Shown here piece after piece: positions 34,901 through 45,517 of a DNA stretch of 64,000 nucleotides (the stretch's first letter is position 1; the number at the start of each line of letters is the position of its first letter). The notes under the pieces are model-generated. The model ran no database searches and was not told where the DNA came from. It saw only the letters and a list, made by a program, of their open reading frames with translations. The DNA is from Ostrinia nubilalis (taxonomy: Eukaryota > Arthropoda > Insecta > Lepidoptera > Crambidae): positions 3,720,001 through 3,784,000 of the forward strand of contig NC_087096.1 of the NCBI RefSeq assembly GCF_963855985.1, given 5' to 3'. The translations under genes were made by a program, and so were the position numbers.

Positions 34901-37900
34901 CGTTAGATTAAGTATTAGCCTTATCTAATTACCGTGACCATAAAATTTTTGGGTCTCATTTACGCGAAAACCGCTTTGAATAATTTGACGCCTTAACGAT
35001 TGTTAAATTCGTACTTTTCATGTGTTTCATATTTAAATGCGTTTAAATCAATTAAGCCAAATTTCAAAAATGATATGGTAATTAGGCTGAGAACGCCTAA
35101 TCGTGAGAATGACCGAGATATACATCAGAACGAAGTCTGGTTAGACTCAAGACTAGCTTGGTCCAATGGCAGGGTTTAATGCGATGCTGATGGGTCACTA
35201 AACAAAAACCCTCCCCTTTGAACGCGCAACGGCGTTAACGGTAGTATTCGGTTTAAGTAAGAAAATGAACCTGAAAAGATTGAGAATTTATCACAACAGT
35301 AAATTAAAAAATCTTACAGGTATGTACAAGGAGTCACAAGAAGCGGCTGAAGAAGCACCTAAATGCGCGCTCAAAGTAAGTGTCGTTCTTTTTCGGAATA
35401 TTTGAGGGATATTGTGTGGATTTGTAGGAGCATACAATTTCTTTCTCCAGACGCGTCTGACATTCCACTTGGCACACAAGCTTGGCGACGAGGAGGCGCT
35501 TATGAAGGCCCACGCGGCGCTCCGCGACGTGCCCGAAGACCAGCTGTGCCTGGCCTCTGTGCACTACCTGCGGGCCCACTATCAAGAAGCCATTGATGTT
35601 TACAAGAAACTACTGTTGGATAGGCGGTAAGACTCGTTTACAAAACATTTTCGTGGCGGTTCATTTTATCATTTAAGTTTCGTGATTGTCAGAATACGAG
35701 TCTGTATTTTTATTACGATTTAGTACAATTATATTTTTTCAACCTACGCACTTTAACATAATAATTGGAACCTTTTTATCAAACAATTTGCGTCCCACGT
35801 TGGGCGCCAATTTGTTTATAACGCTGAAAATGGTGATCCAGCTGTAAAATAAAAAGCCTTCATACATAGACTTTTAAAATTGTACAGTTACGTTTATCTT
35901 GTTATTCCAGATATAAGCGCTATGAAAGAGACGATATGGATTGGATTAAAGTGTTGAATCATTCTGCTGGGTACCTTTTAATTTTATTAAGTATATCAAG
36001 AAATAGTTGATAACTTTATTATGATAGAACTTAGTTTTATTTGGTTCATTATTTAGAAACATGTACTTAGTTGGCGACCACGGGCTGGAAGACGTAGCGT
36101 GGGCAGGCCTCCTACTAGGTGGACCGACGATCTGGTAAAGGTCGCGGGAAGAGCCTGGATGCGGGCAGCGCAGGAACGCAGTGGACGTCATTTGGCTGAA
36201 ACGAACGATGTACTTAGTTGATTAATAAGTAGCCCATCAATGTTCGTTCGTTTCAGCCAAATGACGTCCACTGCTGGACAAATTCATCCATCCATCAATG
36301 TATTCGACAGAAACGTGAAAATTGATAACCACTATATAGAAATAAGTTACATGTAAAAAAAAACGAATGATTTGACAATAATGTACGAGTATGTTGTCAG
36401 GAACTACATGGCACTGAACGTGTACGTGGCTCTGTGTTACTACAAGCTGGACTACTACGACGTGTCGCAAGAGGTGCTGGGGGTGTACCTAGCGCACCAC
36501 CCCACTTCCACCGTGGCGGGCAACTTGAAAGCCTGCAACTTATTCAGGTAGGTATATTTATTGTGAAGGGATTCAACATGTCACAGCTCATGAAAACACA
36601 GTTTTTCACCATCATCGGGTCTTTTAGGCCTGGCTCAAACACGCGCGATAACAGCGCGGTTTCTCGGTGATTCTCATTGGCATATATTATTATGGCATTG
36701 AGGCGGTAACTGTGTGGTTACAGACCCCTTATAGGATCACTTAATTCTTGATCCACTTGTCTGTTAGTCGTATCGTATAGTAGTAGATAAACTTACCTAT
36801 TGCCTTCTAGGGCTAGTATTTTTTTCTGATGTAACCTTTTCAATTGTCAGGTTATACAACGGCAAGGCCGCAGAATCTGAGCTGAAGCAGATATCCTCTG
36901 ATCAGCACACGTTTGGCCAAGATCTGGTGAAACATAATCTTGTGGTGTTCAGGAACGGCGAGGGAGCATTAAAGGTATGTTCTTAATCGACTTTTTTTTT
37001 TAAATATTGACTATTTCTGTTTCTCAATTTTATTTAAGTTAGAATTGAAAAGACATTAGAAATTTTGCGATTTGGGTTTTCTACCGACACCTTACCTTGA
37101 CTTGGAAGCACATTTTAAATCTGTTTTCACAGGTTCTCCCAGAATTAGTAGACGTAGTGCCCGAAGCTCGCCTCAACCTGGCCGGCTACCGGCTGCGGAA
37201 CAGAGAGCCGTTGGAAGCGAGGGCTCTATTGGAGCCCCTGCAGGCCACCTCACCTCTGCATTATATTCTGAGGGCGGTTGTGGCTGTTCGACTCTACAAT
37301 GAGACTGGTGACGTAAGTGAAAATTTGCTATTATTTTATCTTAGCATGATTATCCCTTAAATATATCTGAAAACCAGTTGAAATACCTGAAATGGCAAAC
37401 CCACTCCAGATTTTTGAACATTCAGTTTTGATTGGGTTAAGGGCCTTGCTACACTGACTGACGGATTATAAGCGTTTTCAAAGCGGACCGGCGACGCGCT
37501 AAAGGATTCTCTATTTTAGCTAGAAGATGCAAATCGTCCGTCGTATTCCCCGACTCACTTCTCTTCATTAATTTGCACTCCATTCTAATTTTCTCCAACT
37601 AGTGTCTGTTGCTAACTTTACTCGCTTGTATTTCTTTAATCGAAATACAAAAAAAAATGAGTTATACAGGGTGTTTGGCGCATCGTGTGCCAAAATGATT
37701 TGGCGGATAGAATGGGTCATTTCCTATATTTTCAGCCCCCATAACACGTTCCATGCCAGGCCGCTACTTTTATATTAATTTTTTTAGTAATTTCACCAAA
37801 ATACCCAAATCGCATCATTTAATTTCGATTTAAAAAAAAACTACTAGGCGTAGCTTCAAAGTAAATATTTTGTTTTGACGTGCATTGATGTAGGGTTGCA

Positions 37901-40900
37901 TCAAATCTAAATTTACTGGCAAATATCATCTAGTTTTTTTTAAATTCAACTTTGAAGTTTTCCGAAAAGTTAAAAATGAACTGAACATTTAAGTTTACAT
38001 GGCTATAAAAAAATAAATAATAGACATAGCGATCTTCGGATTTTATCAAAACTTCTCTAGTCTATCCCCATTCAAATGGTATACTAATCTTGTTTAAATA
38101 ATAACAACAACTTCACAAATTCCTTAAATCAGTGCATTGACTCTACTCGAACTGATTTGCGAAATTTGTGTTTATAGCCTCTTTTTGTGTGAATAGCACG
38201 TTAAACACCTAACAGGTAAAAATTATTTATCTTATGCAATGTAAAAACCTTTTCCCTATCGTTTTTCAATGTGGATTTCTTGAATTTAAGGACGAAAATA
38301 ATTATTTTGATCGTTTATTAATTATTACAAATTTTGTTCAAAATGTCCGCCTCGGCAACGTATACACTCACGACATCTTCTTCTAATTTCGACTGTTGTC
38401 GTATGCAGCCACATTTCTCTTTTTATTACTACAAAGGCGTTTTCTATTCGTTGTTGTAGTTCTTCTATTGTTTGAATCCGTTACGTACACCAGTTTTTTA
38501 GCTCGTTCCCAGACGTAAAAATCTAACGGAATTAGGTCTGGGGAACGTGCAGGCCACTGTATAGGGCCATCTCTTCCAATCCACGAGTAGATAACGCCTT
38601 CGTAGTAATAACAAGAGAAATGTGGCTGCATACGACAACAGTCAAAATTAGAAGATTTCGTGAGTGTATACGTGTTGCCGAGGCGGTCATTTTGAACAAA
38701 ATTTGTAATAATTAATAAACAATCAAAATAATTATTTTCGCCTTTAATTTCAAGAAATACACATTGAAAAACGATAGGGAAAAGGTTTTTACATTGCATA
38801 AGATAAGTATTTTTTACCTGTTAGGTGTTTAATTAAGTGCTATTAACACAAAAAGGGGCTATAAACACAAATTTCGCAAATCAGTCCGAGTAGAGTCAAT
38901 GCACTAATTTAAGGAATTTGTGAAGTTATTGTTATTATTTAAACAAGATTAGTATACCGTTTGAATGGGGATAAACTAGAGAAGTTTTGATAAAATCCGA
39001 AGATCGCTATCTCTTTCATTTATTTTTTTATAGCCATGTAAACTTAAATGTTCAGTCCATTTTTAACTTGTCGGAAAACTTCAAAGCTGATTTTAAAAAA
39101 AATTAGATGATATTTGCCAGTAAATTTAGATTTGATGCAACCCTACATCAATGCACATCAAAACAAAATATTTACTTTGAGGCTACGCCTAGTAGTTTTT
39201 TTTTAAATCGAAATTAAATGATGCGATTTGGGTATTTTGGTGAAATTACTAAAAAAATTAATATAAAAGTAGCCGCCTGGCATGGAACGTGTTATGGGGG
39301 CTGAAAATATAGGAAATGACCCATTCTATCCGCCAAATCATTTTGGCACACGATGCGCCAAACACCCTGTATAAACTAAACTAAGTAATTATTAAGAGTA
39401 GTACCTATTTTGTAAGTATTTATTAGGTGTATCTCTAGTTTATCAGGTGCGAATGCGGTCAAATACCTGCCTTGTCTTGCATAAAAAAATACTTAAATGT
39501 TGGTAAAGGTAGTTAATCTATAAAAGGTTATTTCCCAAAGGAGGAGCAAATGAAGCTAGCGCAGCAGAGTTTCCACCTCGTAGGCAGTTCAGCATCAGAG
39601 TGCGACACGATCCCCGGCCGGCAGTGCATGGCGTCCTCGTACTTCCTGGCGGCGCAGTTTGAGGAGGTGCTGGTCTACCTCAACTCCATCAAGAGCTTCT
39701 TCGTCAGCGATGACACGTTCACCTTCAACTATGCACAAGTAAGTATTCTCTTGTTTCCAGTTCTAGTTATGGTGCGTCCAGACTGGGCGAATGGGCTCGC
39801 GCGGCAATCTCAACATCCTGCTCACTCAAGAGGAGAGTGAGCAGGATGACCAGCGTGCCGCGCGAGCACGTTCGCCCAGTGTGGACGCACCATTACAGTA
39901 TTTTGTGTGTAGCATCAGGTTTCAAAGATTCAAGGACCTCATTGTTTACTGTGATATTTTTTACCCTATGTTCTCGTGAAAGTAATAAATGTTCAGTTGG
40001 ACACTTCGATCGCCACGCTAAACACATTTCAGTTTTTCCAGTCCATGTTAGGTTTCTATTGACAAACCTAACGTGCCATAACTAACTGGTACTACGGCAT
40101 GCTGATACAGCAGAAAATTCTCGGGTTTGTATTGATGGAATGCTATGCGACTCGGTCGCCAAAAAGCAGAGCAGTAAATTGATGAGTTCTCAGATATACC
40201 AATAAAAATTTAGGGTTTTGCTAAATACCAGCAACCTGACTTTAATATCTAGTATTTTAGTTTACTATTTAACTTTCTCTGTCATCTCATTTTATTCCTA
40301 GGCTAAAGTGGCAACAGGGTTCTACCGCGAAGCTGAGGAGTGTCTCCTCGGCATCCAGGATGATGGCATACGAAGCACGTTCACGTATCAGGCCTGCTTG
40401 TGCCGCTGCCACGTCATGAACCGGGACGCGGCCCTGGCGTGGGAGATATGCGTCAAGGTAAGATTTTCTACTTCTTCTTCTTGTCGTGTCGACAACAAAC
40501 CTACACAGCGTCAGCCCAAAACTCCGCCACAAAAATGGCGTTGTCAGTAGCCTTCATTAAATCTTCCTACGTGCAATTGTTTGGGCACGCAGGGCACGAC
40601 ATCATGTACTTCGTCGACTGGGGAATAAAACCATACTTGCACTCCAAGTTTGTGCCATCCAAGAATCCCCACCTGAACAACTTGTCCTTACTACAGCCGA
40701 CCTGCGTCCGAAGTCTATTTAAAGATTTTCTACTATCATCAACAGAAAGAAAATAATTCATATTTTTCAGGGACTCATGTGCTAATAGGGTAGAGAGAGA
40801 AAAAGACACCTTTTTCTATGTTGGTGCTGGCTTCTTCTGAATGTACTCGAGTTACCTTTTTGCTCTTTCTCTAGCTTTTTTTCTGTATTAAACCAGGCCT

Positions 40901-43190
40901 GTTCATCTCCGCGAGTTTACATCGAAAACAAAACACGCACGATTGCCCCCTACAAGAGTACTATTCGACAAGGCCTCACATACGCTAAGATGTTTTATGT
41001 CATTGCACATACGAGCGAACATTGACTCACGCACGCGTATTCTTGTGTATGATGGAAAAAAATAAAGAAAATGGTGTACTAAATACTGTGCAGTATTTTA
41101 CTGCCTAAATAATAATAAAAACACAGAATGTACTTTTTTAAGTTGCCTGAAGACACTGAGAGGTAAATAAGTAGTTAATATTATTCATGATAATTCATGC
41201 TAAATCATGTATTTCCTCCGCCATTTTCTGCAGATTGGCACCTCACGTCACATCATTTTACCGAAGTCAGCCCTATAGCTTCGGCGCAGTACCGATCACT
41301 GACGTTTGTCAACAAAACTTCTGACAAACTTGCTTGACTCTTGAGACAAGCTAAATTACACCATATTGTTAATGACATTGAGCATACATTTTTTTAAATA
41401 CCTTCGCGAAGTAAAACTTCTGTACGTAGTACTTATTATTATTCTGTGATTAAACCATTTATTTTCTTGTGTGCGTCAGTCCGCTGGAACTCCTGACAAC
41501 TTCGCGCTGCTGCAACTGGTGGCCAATGACAGCTACCGCATGGGACAGTTTCTGGTGGCTGCTAAGGCTTTCCACATGCTGGACAGGTCAGATTTTTTTT
41601 TTAATAAATAGGAGTGGAATTTCTTTAGCTTTTATTAACGATACTCCGAAACTATTAAGTCCTTCAAGACACAAGGATAGGCATTTCCTGGGTCAGTTCG
41701 GTTCACTTAAGCCATATGCACTCCTCGGGTGAGATTCACACTAGACTTGAAGTTTGAGTTTTATTCAAATTTCTTAGCGATTAGAGTCGCTTCTCAAAAA
41801 TAATTTTAAATAAACAACTTAAAAAAATCGAACTGCCTAAGGAGGTAATTGAACGACGACCTTTCGCTTGCCGGGCGACTGCTCTTCCAACTGAGCTACT
41901 TACTTAGGCCCAGTTTTTTGATTCTTAGGCCCAGTTTTTTGATTCATAGTTAAAATAACAAATTGTTAAATTTTGCTACTAATGGTTAAATATTAACAAA
42001 ATGTTAACTAAAAGTTAAAAAATGTACTAAAAGTCAAGCTAACCATTGTTCGAAAAACATTTTTTTCTGATATTTAACCACTTGTCATTTGACATCTGTC
42101 AAATTTGACCATTGGTTATTTTAACTACGAATCAAAAAACCGGGCCTTAGTTAAAATAACGAATTGTTAAATTTTGTTACTAATGGTTAAATATTAACAA
42201 AATGTAAACAAATAGTTAAAAAATGTACTAAAAGTCAAGCTAACCATTGTTCGAAAAACATTTTTTTCTGATATTTAACCACTTGTCATTTGACATCTGT
42301 CAAATTTGACCATTGGTTATTTTAACTATGAATCAAAAAACCGGGCCTTAGACACTGGATGAACCAGTCGAAATTTTCGAGTGTAATACGCTGTTGGCCG
42401 CGTTTTATTTCAAGTACGATTTTTTTTTTAAATTGTTTATTTGTTTATTTAAAATTGAGTTTTATTATCTATCTAGACTGGATGGAGGGCCAGAAATGTG
42501 GGAAGGTCTTCGCGGGGCAGTGTGTGGATGCGCACAGGCCACCGCCGCCAACAAGCCGCACGCCGCGGCCGAACTGAGGGACGCTTTGTCGCTGCTCAGA
42601 GGTAAGAACCCTCCTATCCTCCTTCAAACAGGCTTCATCGAGTTTAATGGAAGAGTATCTATAGTCTGGTCTGCGAGCACGTAGAATTTTGACCAATGAC
42701 CCCAAGCTACCCATCCTTATCGCTCGCGCGTAATTATATTGCTTTCGCGACTGTGCGATGGACGCCCGCAGTGAGTGTGAGAAGTTTACCTCCGCAACTC
42801 CGTTCTATTTGTAACTATGTAGAGATTAGGAACAGTCATGTGTATAGTGTATTACACTTAATGGGCCAAAGCAGTTTACATTTTTCTATGCGGGCGTCAA
42901 CAAGAACATGTATACGGGTAAAGGCAAGCTTAAAGCCATACGGCATTCTCTCTCAACCTTTGGGCCAAGTTTATACTTTCTGACTTTTGTCACAGTTTTT
43001 CTCTACAAACAGGACGTGTTGATATTCGCCATTTGAGTCCTCTTTCAGTTTAGCCAAGATAAGATCGTCGCTAATATTTGGGGTTATTAATATCGCTGTT
43101 TTTTTCCCAGGACCTAGGGCTCACCCCCGAGCAGACCACATTCTGCGGCCCATCACGCGCTGGGCGCAACAGAATCGGATCCCGGTATGA
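31901..43190 (+). CDS. IFT56: IFT56 (TTC26/DYF-13) orthologue, IFT-B subunit
   Basis: Plus-strand exons with GT-AG borders and continuous phase: 31901-31903 (the ATG alone, followed by GTAAGT), 32184-32315, 32690-32873, 35320-35375, 35451-35626, (35911-35970, uncertain), 36401-36547, 36851-36974, 37133-37312, 39541-39738, 40302-40457, 41480-41586, 42477-42601, 43111-43190. Without the bracketed exon the protein is 555 residues, against 554 in human IFT56; with it, 575. It is rich in TPR helices throughout. Strong family blocks are ILSRSKPA at the start, [70 protein letters not shown] and the NRIPV end. IFT56 is a peripheral IFT-B protein tied to carrying motility components into flagella. Introns are large and full of MITEs and LINE ends. 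Poly(A) signal candidate AATAAA at 43253. Confidence 0.95.
32941..33012 (+). pseudogene. Duplicate of the end of IFT56 exon 3
   Basis: Shortly after exon 3, the stretch GGCGAGTACAGGCGTGGCAT, CGCCTTGGACGTC and TACTTCTACTTAGGTTTGAT repeats the exon's GEYRR segment and its last codons plus donor, with a deletion between the two parts and a few substitutions. It is a decayed partial copy. Confidence 0.7.
33013..35319. other. IFT56 intron 3, AT-rich
   Basis: About 2.3 kb with no recognisable gene. The motif CTAATTACCGT occurs several times (about 33197, 34892, 34918 and related forms), which hints at an old inverted-repeat element, but I cannot define its ends. Confidence 0.4.
35911..35970 (+). 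CDS. IFT56: Candidate 60-nt cassette exon of IFT56
   Basis: Exactly 20 codons are bounded by a good acceptor (TTGTTATTCCAG) and donor (GTACCT), and the phase joins the flanking exons in frame. It would insert [20 protein letters not shown] between LLLDR and NYMALN. Human IFT56 has no such segment, and joining exon 5 directly to 36401 also keeps frame. So it may be an alternative exon, a lineage-specific insertion or a chance match. Confidence 0.45.
36074..36207 (+). mobile_element. RTE 3' end with 13-bp target duplication
   Basis: A 134-bp piece of the RTE C terminus (CGTGGGCAGGCCT.., GTCGCGGGAAGAGCC) ends in GGCTGAAACGAACG. ATGTACTTAGTTG occurs directly on both sides (36061-36073 and 36208-36220). 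The copy has an internal deletion before the GTGGACGTCATTTGGC tail. Confidence 0.85.
36241..36281 (-). mobile_element. RTE tail fragment
   Basis: TTCGTTCGTTTCAGCCAAAT and GACGTCCACTGCTGGACAAA: the last 40 bp of the RTE family in minus orientation, 30 bp beyond the plus-strand copy. Confidence 0.75.
37667..39369. mobile_element. 1.7-kb foldback with captured transposase fragment, IFT56 intron 9
   Basis: CAGGGTGTTTGGCGCATCGT at the left and its near-complement at the right are flanked by TA. The arms (about 37667-38420 and 38620-39369) are near-perfect inverted copies for some 700 bp. The unpaired centre contains, in minus orientation at about 38450-38600, a [24 protein letters not shown] string followed by DFYVWE, typical of insect Tc1/mariner-superfamily transposases. 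The frame is incomplete, so the element is non-autonomous. Confidence 0.85.
39769..39893. mobile_element. 125-bp hairpin MITE after IFT56 exon 10
   Basis: ATGGTGCGTCCAGACTGGGC and GCCCAGTGTGGACGCACCAT form inverted arms, with the inner CATCCTGCTCACTC/GAGTGAGCAGGATG continuing the stem. It begins 31 bp after the exon's donor. Confidence 0.85.
40473..40722 (-). mobile_element. LINE 3' end with 12-bp target duplication, next to an exon donor
   Basis: Same family as 24672-25022, with the GAA tail at the left (TTCTTCTTCTTGTCGTGTCG) and the coded [18 protein letters not shown] string in minus orientation. AGATTTTCTACT flanks it on both sides (40461-40472 and 40723-40734). The left duplicate begins at the fourth intron base after IFT56 exon 11, so the donor GTA-AGATTT is intact. 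Confidence 0.85.
41848..41915 (-). pseudogene. tRNA-like sequence (SINE or tRNA relic)
   Basis: In minus orientation GTAGCTCAGTTGGAAGAGCA is a perfect D-arm/A-box of a tRNA, and a possible anticodon arm with CCGGCAA in the loop follows. The T arm (GTTCAATTACC) is poorly paired, and the acceptor stem does not fit the D arm spacing. It is best read as a relic, not a working tRNA gene. Confidence 0.5.
41904..42350. mobile_element. Tandem dimer of a MITE, IFT56 intron 12
   Basis: The roughly 201-bp unit (AGTTAAAATAACAAATTGTT at about 41948 and again at about 42149) occurs twice head to tail. The ends are GGCCCAGTTTTTTGATTC and GAATCAAAAAACCGGGCC; the right end of copy 1 fuses with copy 2, which lacks its own left end. 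TTAGGCCCAGTTTTTTGATT is also doubled at the left. Confidence 0.8.
42664..42780. mobile_element. Half of the GAGCACGTAGAATTTT MITE family
   Basis: TCTGGTCTGCGAGCACGTAG, then CAAGCTACCCATCCTTATCG, matches the left half of the complete copy at 48433-48626. The right half is missing. A shorter piece lies at about 26465-26495. Confidence 0.7.
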
Positions 43191-43537
43191 TCCGAGGGCT
43201 GCAAATTGGCCTAACGCCAAATTTGCATTTTCGTAGAAGTTAGTGGTCAACTAATAAATAGATAGTACAATTTCTGTTTCTTTATCTGTTTCGTCTACAT
43301 ATAGTTAATTCCTTGTTTGCGTAGATATTTGAGTTTCTTTTACCTTTCCCAATAACTCGATGTAAATAAGAAATCTATGATGAAGTAGCTCTCAATACAA
43401 ATCGTTTACCCAAATGGACACAGGAAGGTGATGCGTGAGTCACTACGTGTTTAGAGCTACTCGATTGATTGCGTTCCAAACACATACCAGCGACTTAAGC
43501 CGGTCGCACACTGAGAGCAAAGCTTTCCTGAATTTTA

Positions 43538-43890
43538 AGGCTGAGTTGCACCAACTAACTTTAACCATAACTATAACAATAAAGATAAAGATATTTTTAT
43601 TTATCAGAACATGTGTGACAATACAGAAATATATTTTTGGTGTTAGTAGGTTTTGTTAGTATTAACATGTCTTACCGATATTCGGCGTGTAAAAATTATA
43701 ATTAGTCTGTTTTTATAAGTCAATACAGCGAAGTCAATAGTGCTACTGACAACGCCACTCTTGTGGCGGAGTTTTGGGCTGACACTGTGTAGGTTTGTTG
43801 TCGACACGAAAAGAAGAAGAATACAATAACCGGTATTGTATGGAGTTTACAGATTTTTGACGTTTGAAGTAAGATGGTGCAAATCAGCCT
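43538..43890. mobile_element. MITE (AGGCTGAGTTGCACCA ends) with nested LINE tail
   Basis: AGGCTGAGTTGCACCA at the left and TGGTGCAAATCAGCCT at the right are inverted ends of a common lepidopteran-type MITE. At about 43740-43825 it is interrupted by a GAA-tailed LINE tail (TAGGTTTGTTGTCGACACG), the third copy of that family here. It begins 348 bp past the IFT56 stop. Confidence 0.75.
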
Positions 43891-45517
43891 AAGTGAAACA
43901 TTTCCTCATTATACTTAAGCTAAGCTAAACAAACACAGGTTCTTTCGTAGTATGTAGCTAGCTTTAGAGCTTTATATGATGAAAGCGTGGAATCTAGAAT
44001 ACAACCTAAGTCGTAAATCATACAAGTATTCGTGAAGGACTGAGACAGTTTTCCTTTTTCGCTACTTAGAAATGTTTCAGAAGTACATTGAAGACATTTC
44101 AGTTATTTCAAAGTAATAACAAGATTTGTAAAGTTCCTTGAACATGTGAACAGCGCCATCTAATTCCAAAATAGGTATCGGATGATAATAAAAAAGTGAG
44201 TCCTTTGAACACGGTAACTATCGAAAATTCTGAAAGCTTTTAATCACTTTTAAAGTAGGTAGTTAACTTATTTTAACAGTTAAAAAAGAATCCTTAAATT
44301 TTGTCTTAGTGGCCATATCAGTGTTGATTGACGTCGCAGGGGGTCAATATAGATGTCCACGCATCTGCAATAAAGTATCACTCAGTTTCTGTGTTCAATA
44401 AAATCATTTAGGATGATGTTAATAAGGTGTAATATCCTGTAAGTTCATTTAAAATCGCAATTTACCAATTTGTACCCATTGCAAATTCTGTTCTCAATAG
44501 TTTCTTGGCACTGTGATTTAAGATAAACACGACTTTAAAGCAAAAAAAGTCGGCGACTTCAATCGGAATACTTATTAAGCTATAATATAGGTAACACAAA
44601 ATTGCAGGTAGCAAGGACCAATTTGTGTTGATGAACTTTAAAATTATTAAATGATGAGATGAGAATCTGCTTTTCAGATTTTATCAATTCATTAAACTTA
44701 AAATATACCTAGCATTGGAAGAATTTTGTACGTTACATAGACTGCACTACTTATTTCTTATTTTTCGATCATAAAACATTGTATGTTTCATTAAATTCTA
44801 AGCCAAAGCCTTATTAGGGTAATGGGAACACGCTTATTTCCGAACGAGAAAAAAACGTTGACTTTAATTCTCGTGATTAAGGTTTAAAGGAAAATGTTGG
44901 TCAACGCAGTCGTCAATCTTGCTGCGGACATTGCTCAATCCACGATGTACTGCTTGTATAGATATGAAACTAGTATCCTTCCATATCCGCTTACATGACT
45001 ATGTATGGCTGGGCGCTTGAATATGTATACCTCGCAAATTGGCTGGGGCTAACAGATTAAATTGGTTCTACCACATAAATAAAGGTTCGCATGTTAGATA
45101 GAGCTTAAAATAACACACCTAAGTTATCGAGGTAATACTTAAAAAGGAAACAAAAAGTACCGCAAAAAATGCTTTTATTTATTTTTTAAAACTATACATT
45201 ATATTTACATTAAATACGTAATACAACGCGTCAAGATCAAGTCCGTAGGCAACAGTCAAAGCAGTACGAAATAAATAAACAATCAATTTGTAGTTCCGTG
45301 CGTTCGTGCGAGGTCCAGTGGCGGCGCTGTATTGAGGACGAGGGCTGTTCTTTTCTTACCAACATAATAATACTATCAACTGCTAAAAACATTCCTATAT
45401 CAAAAATAAGGACCCTAAAAAATTCCAAATTTTTATCTGGAATTGACAAGGTCCGGGACGGTTTTCCAGGCTCTATACCTCGGTCGACAATACAACGGGG
45501 TGGGTCAGCGGGGGGGT
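43891..45517. other. Intergenic between IFT56 and the cuticular protein gene
   Basis: About 1.6 kb in which I recognise no gene or clear element. A minus-strand AATAAA (TTTATT at about 45176) about 340 bp below the cuticular stop is a possible poly(A) signal of that gene. Frames at 45237-45660 are shadows of the GC-rich last exon. Confidence 0.5.

Noticed and set aside
41848..41915. Functional tRNA gene on the minus strand
   Set aside because: The D arm is perfect, but the T arm does not pair and the acceptor spacing is wrong; treated as a relic.
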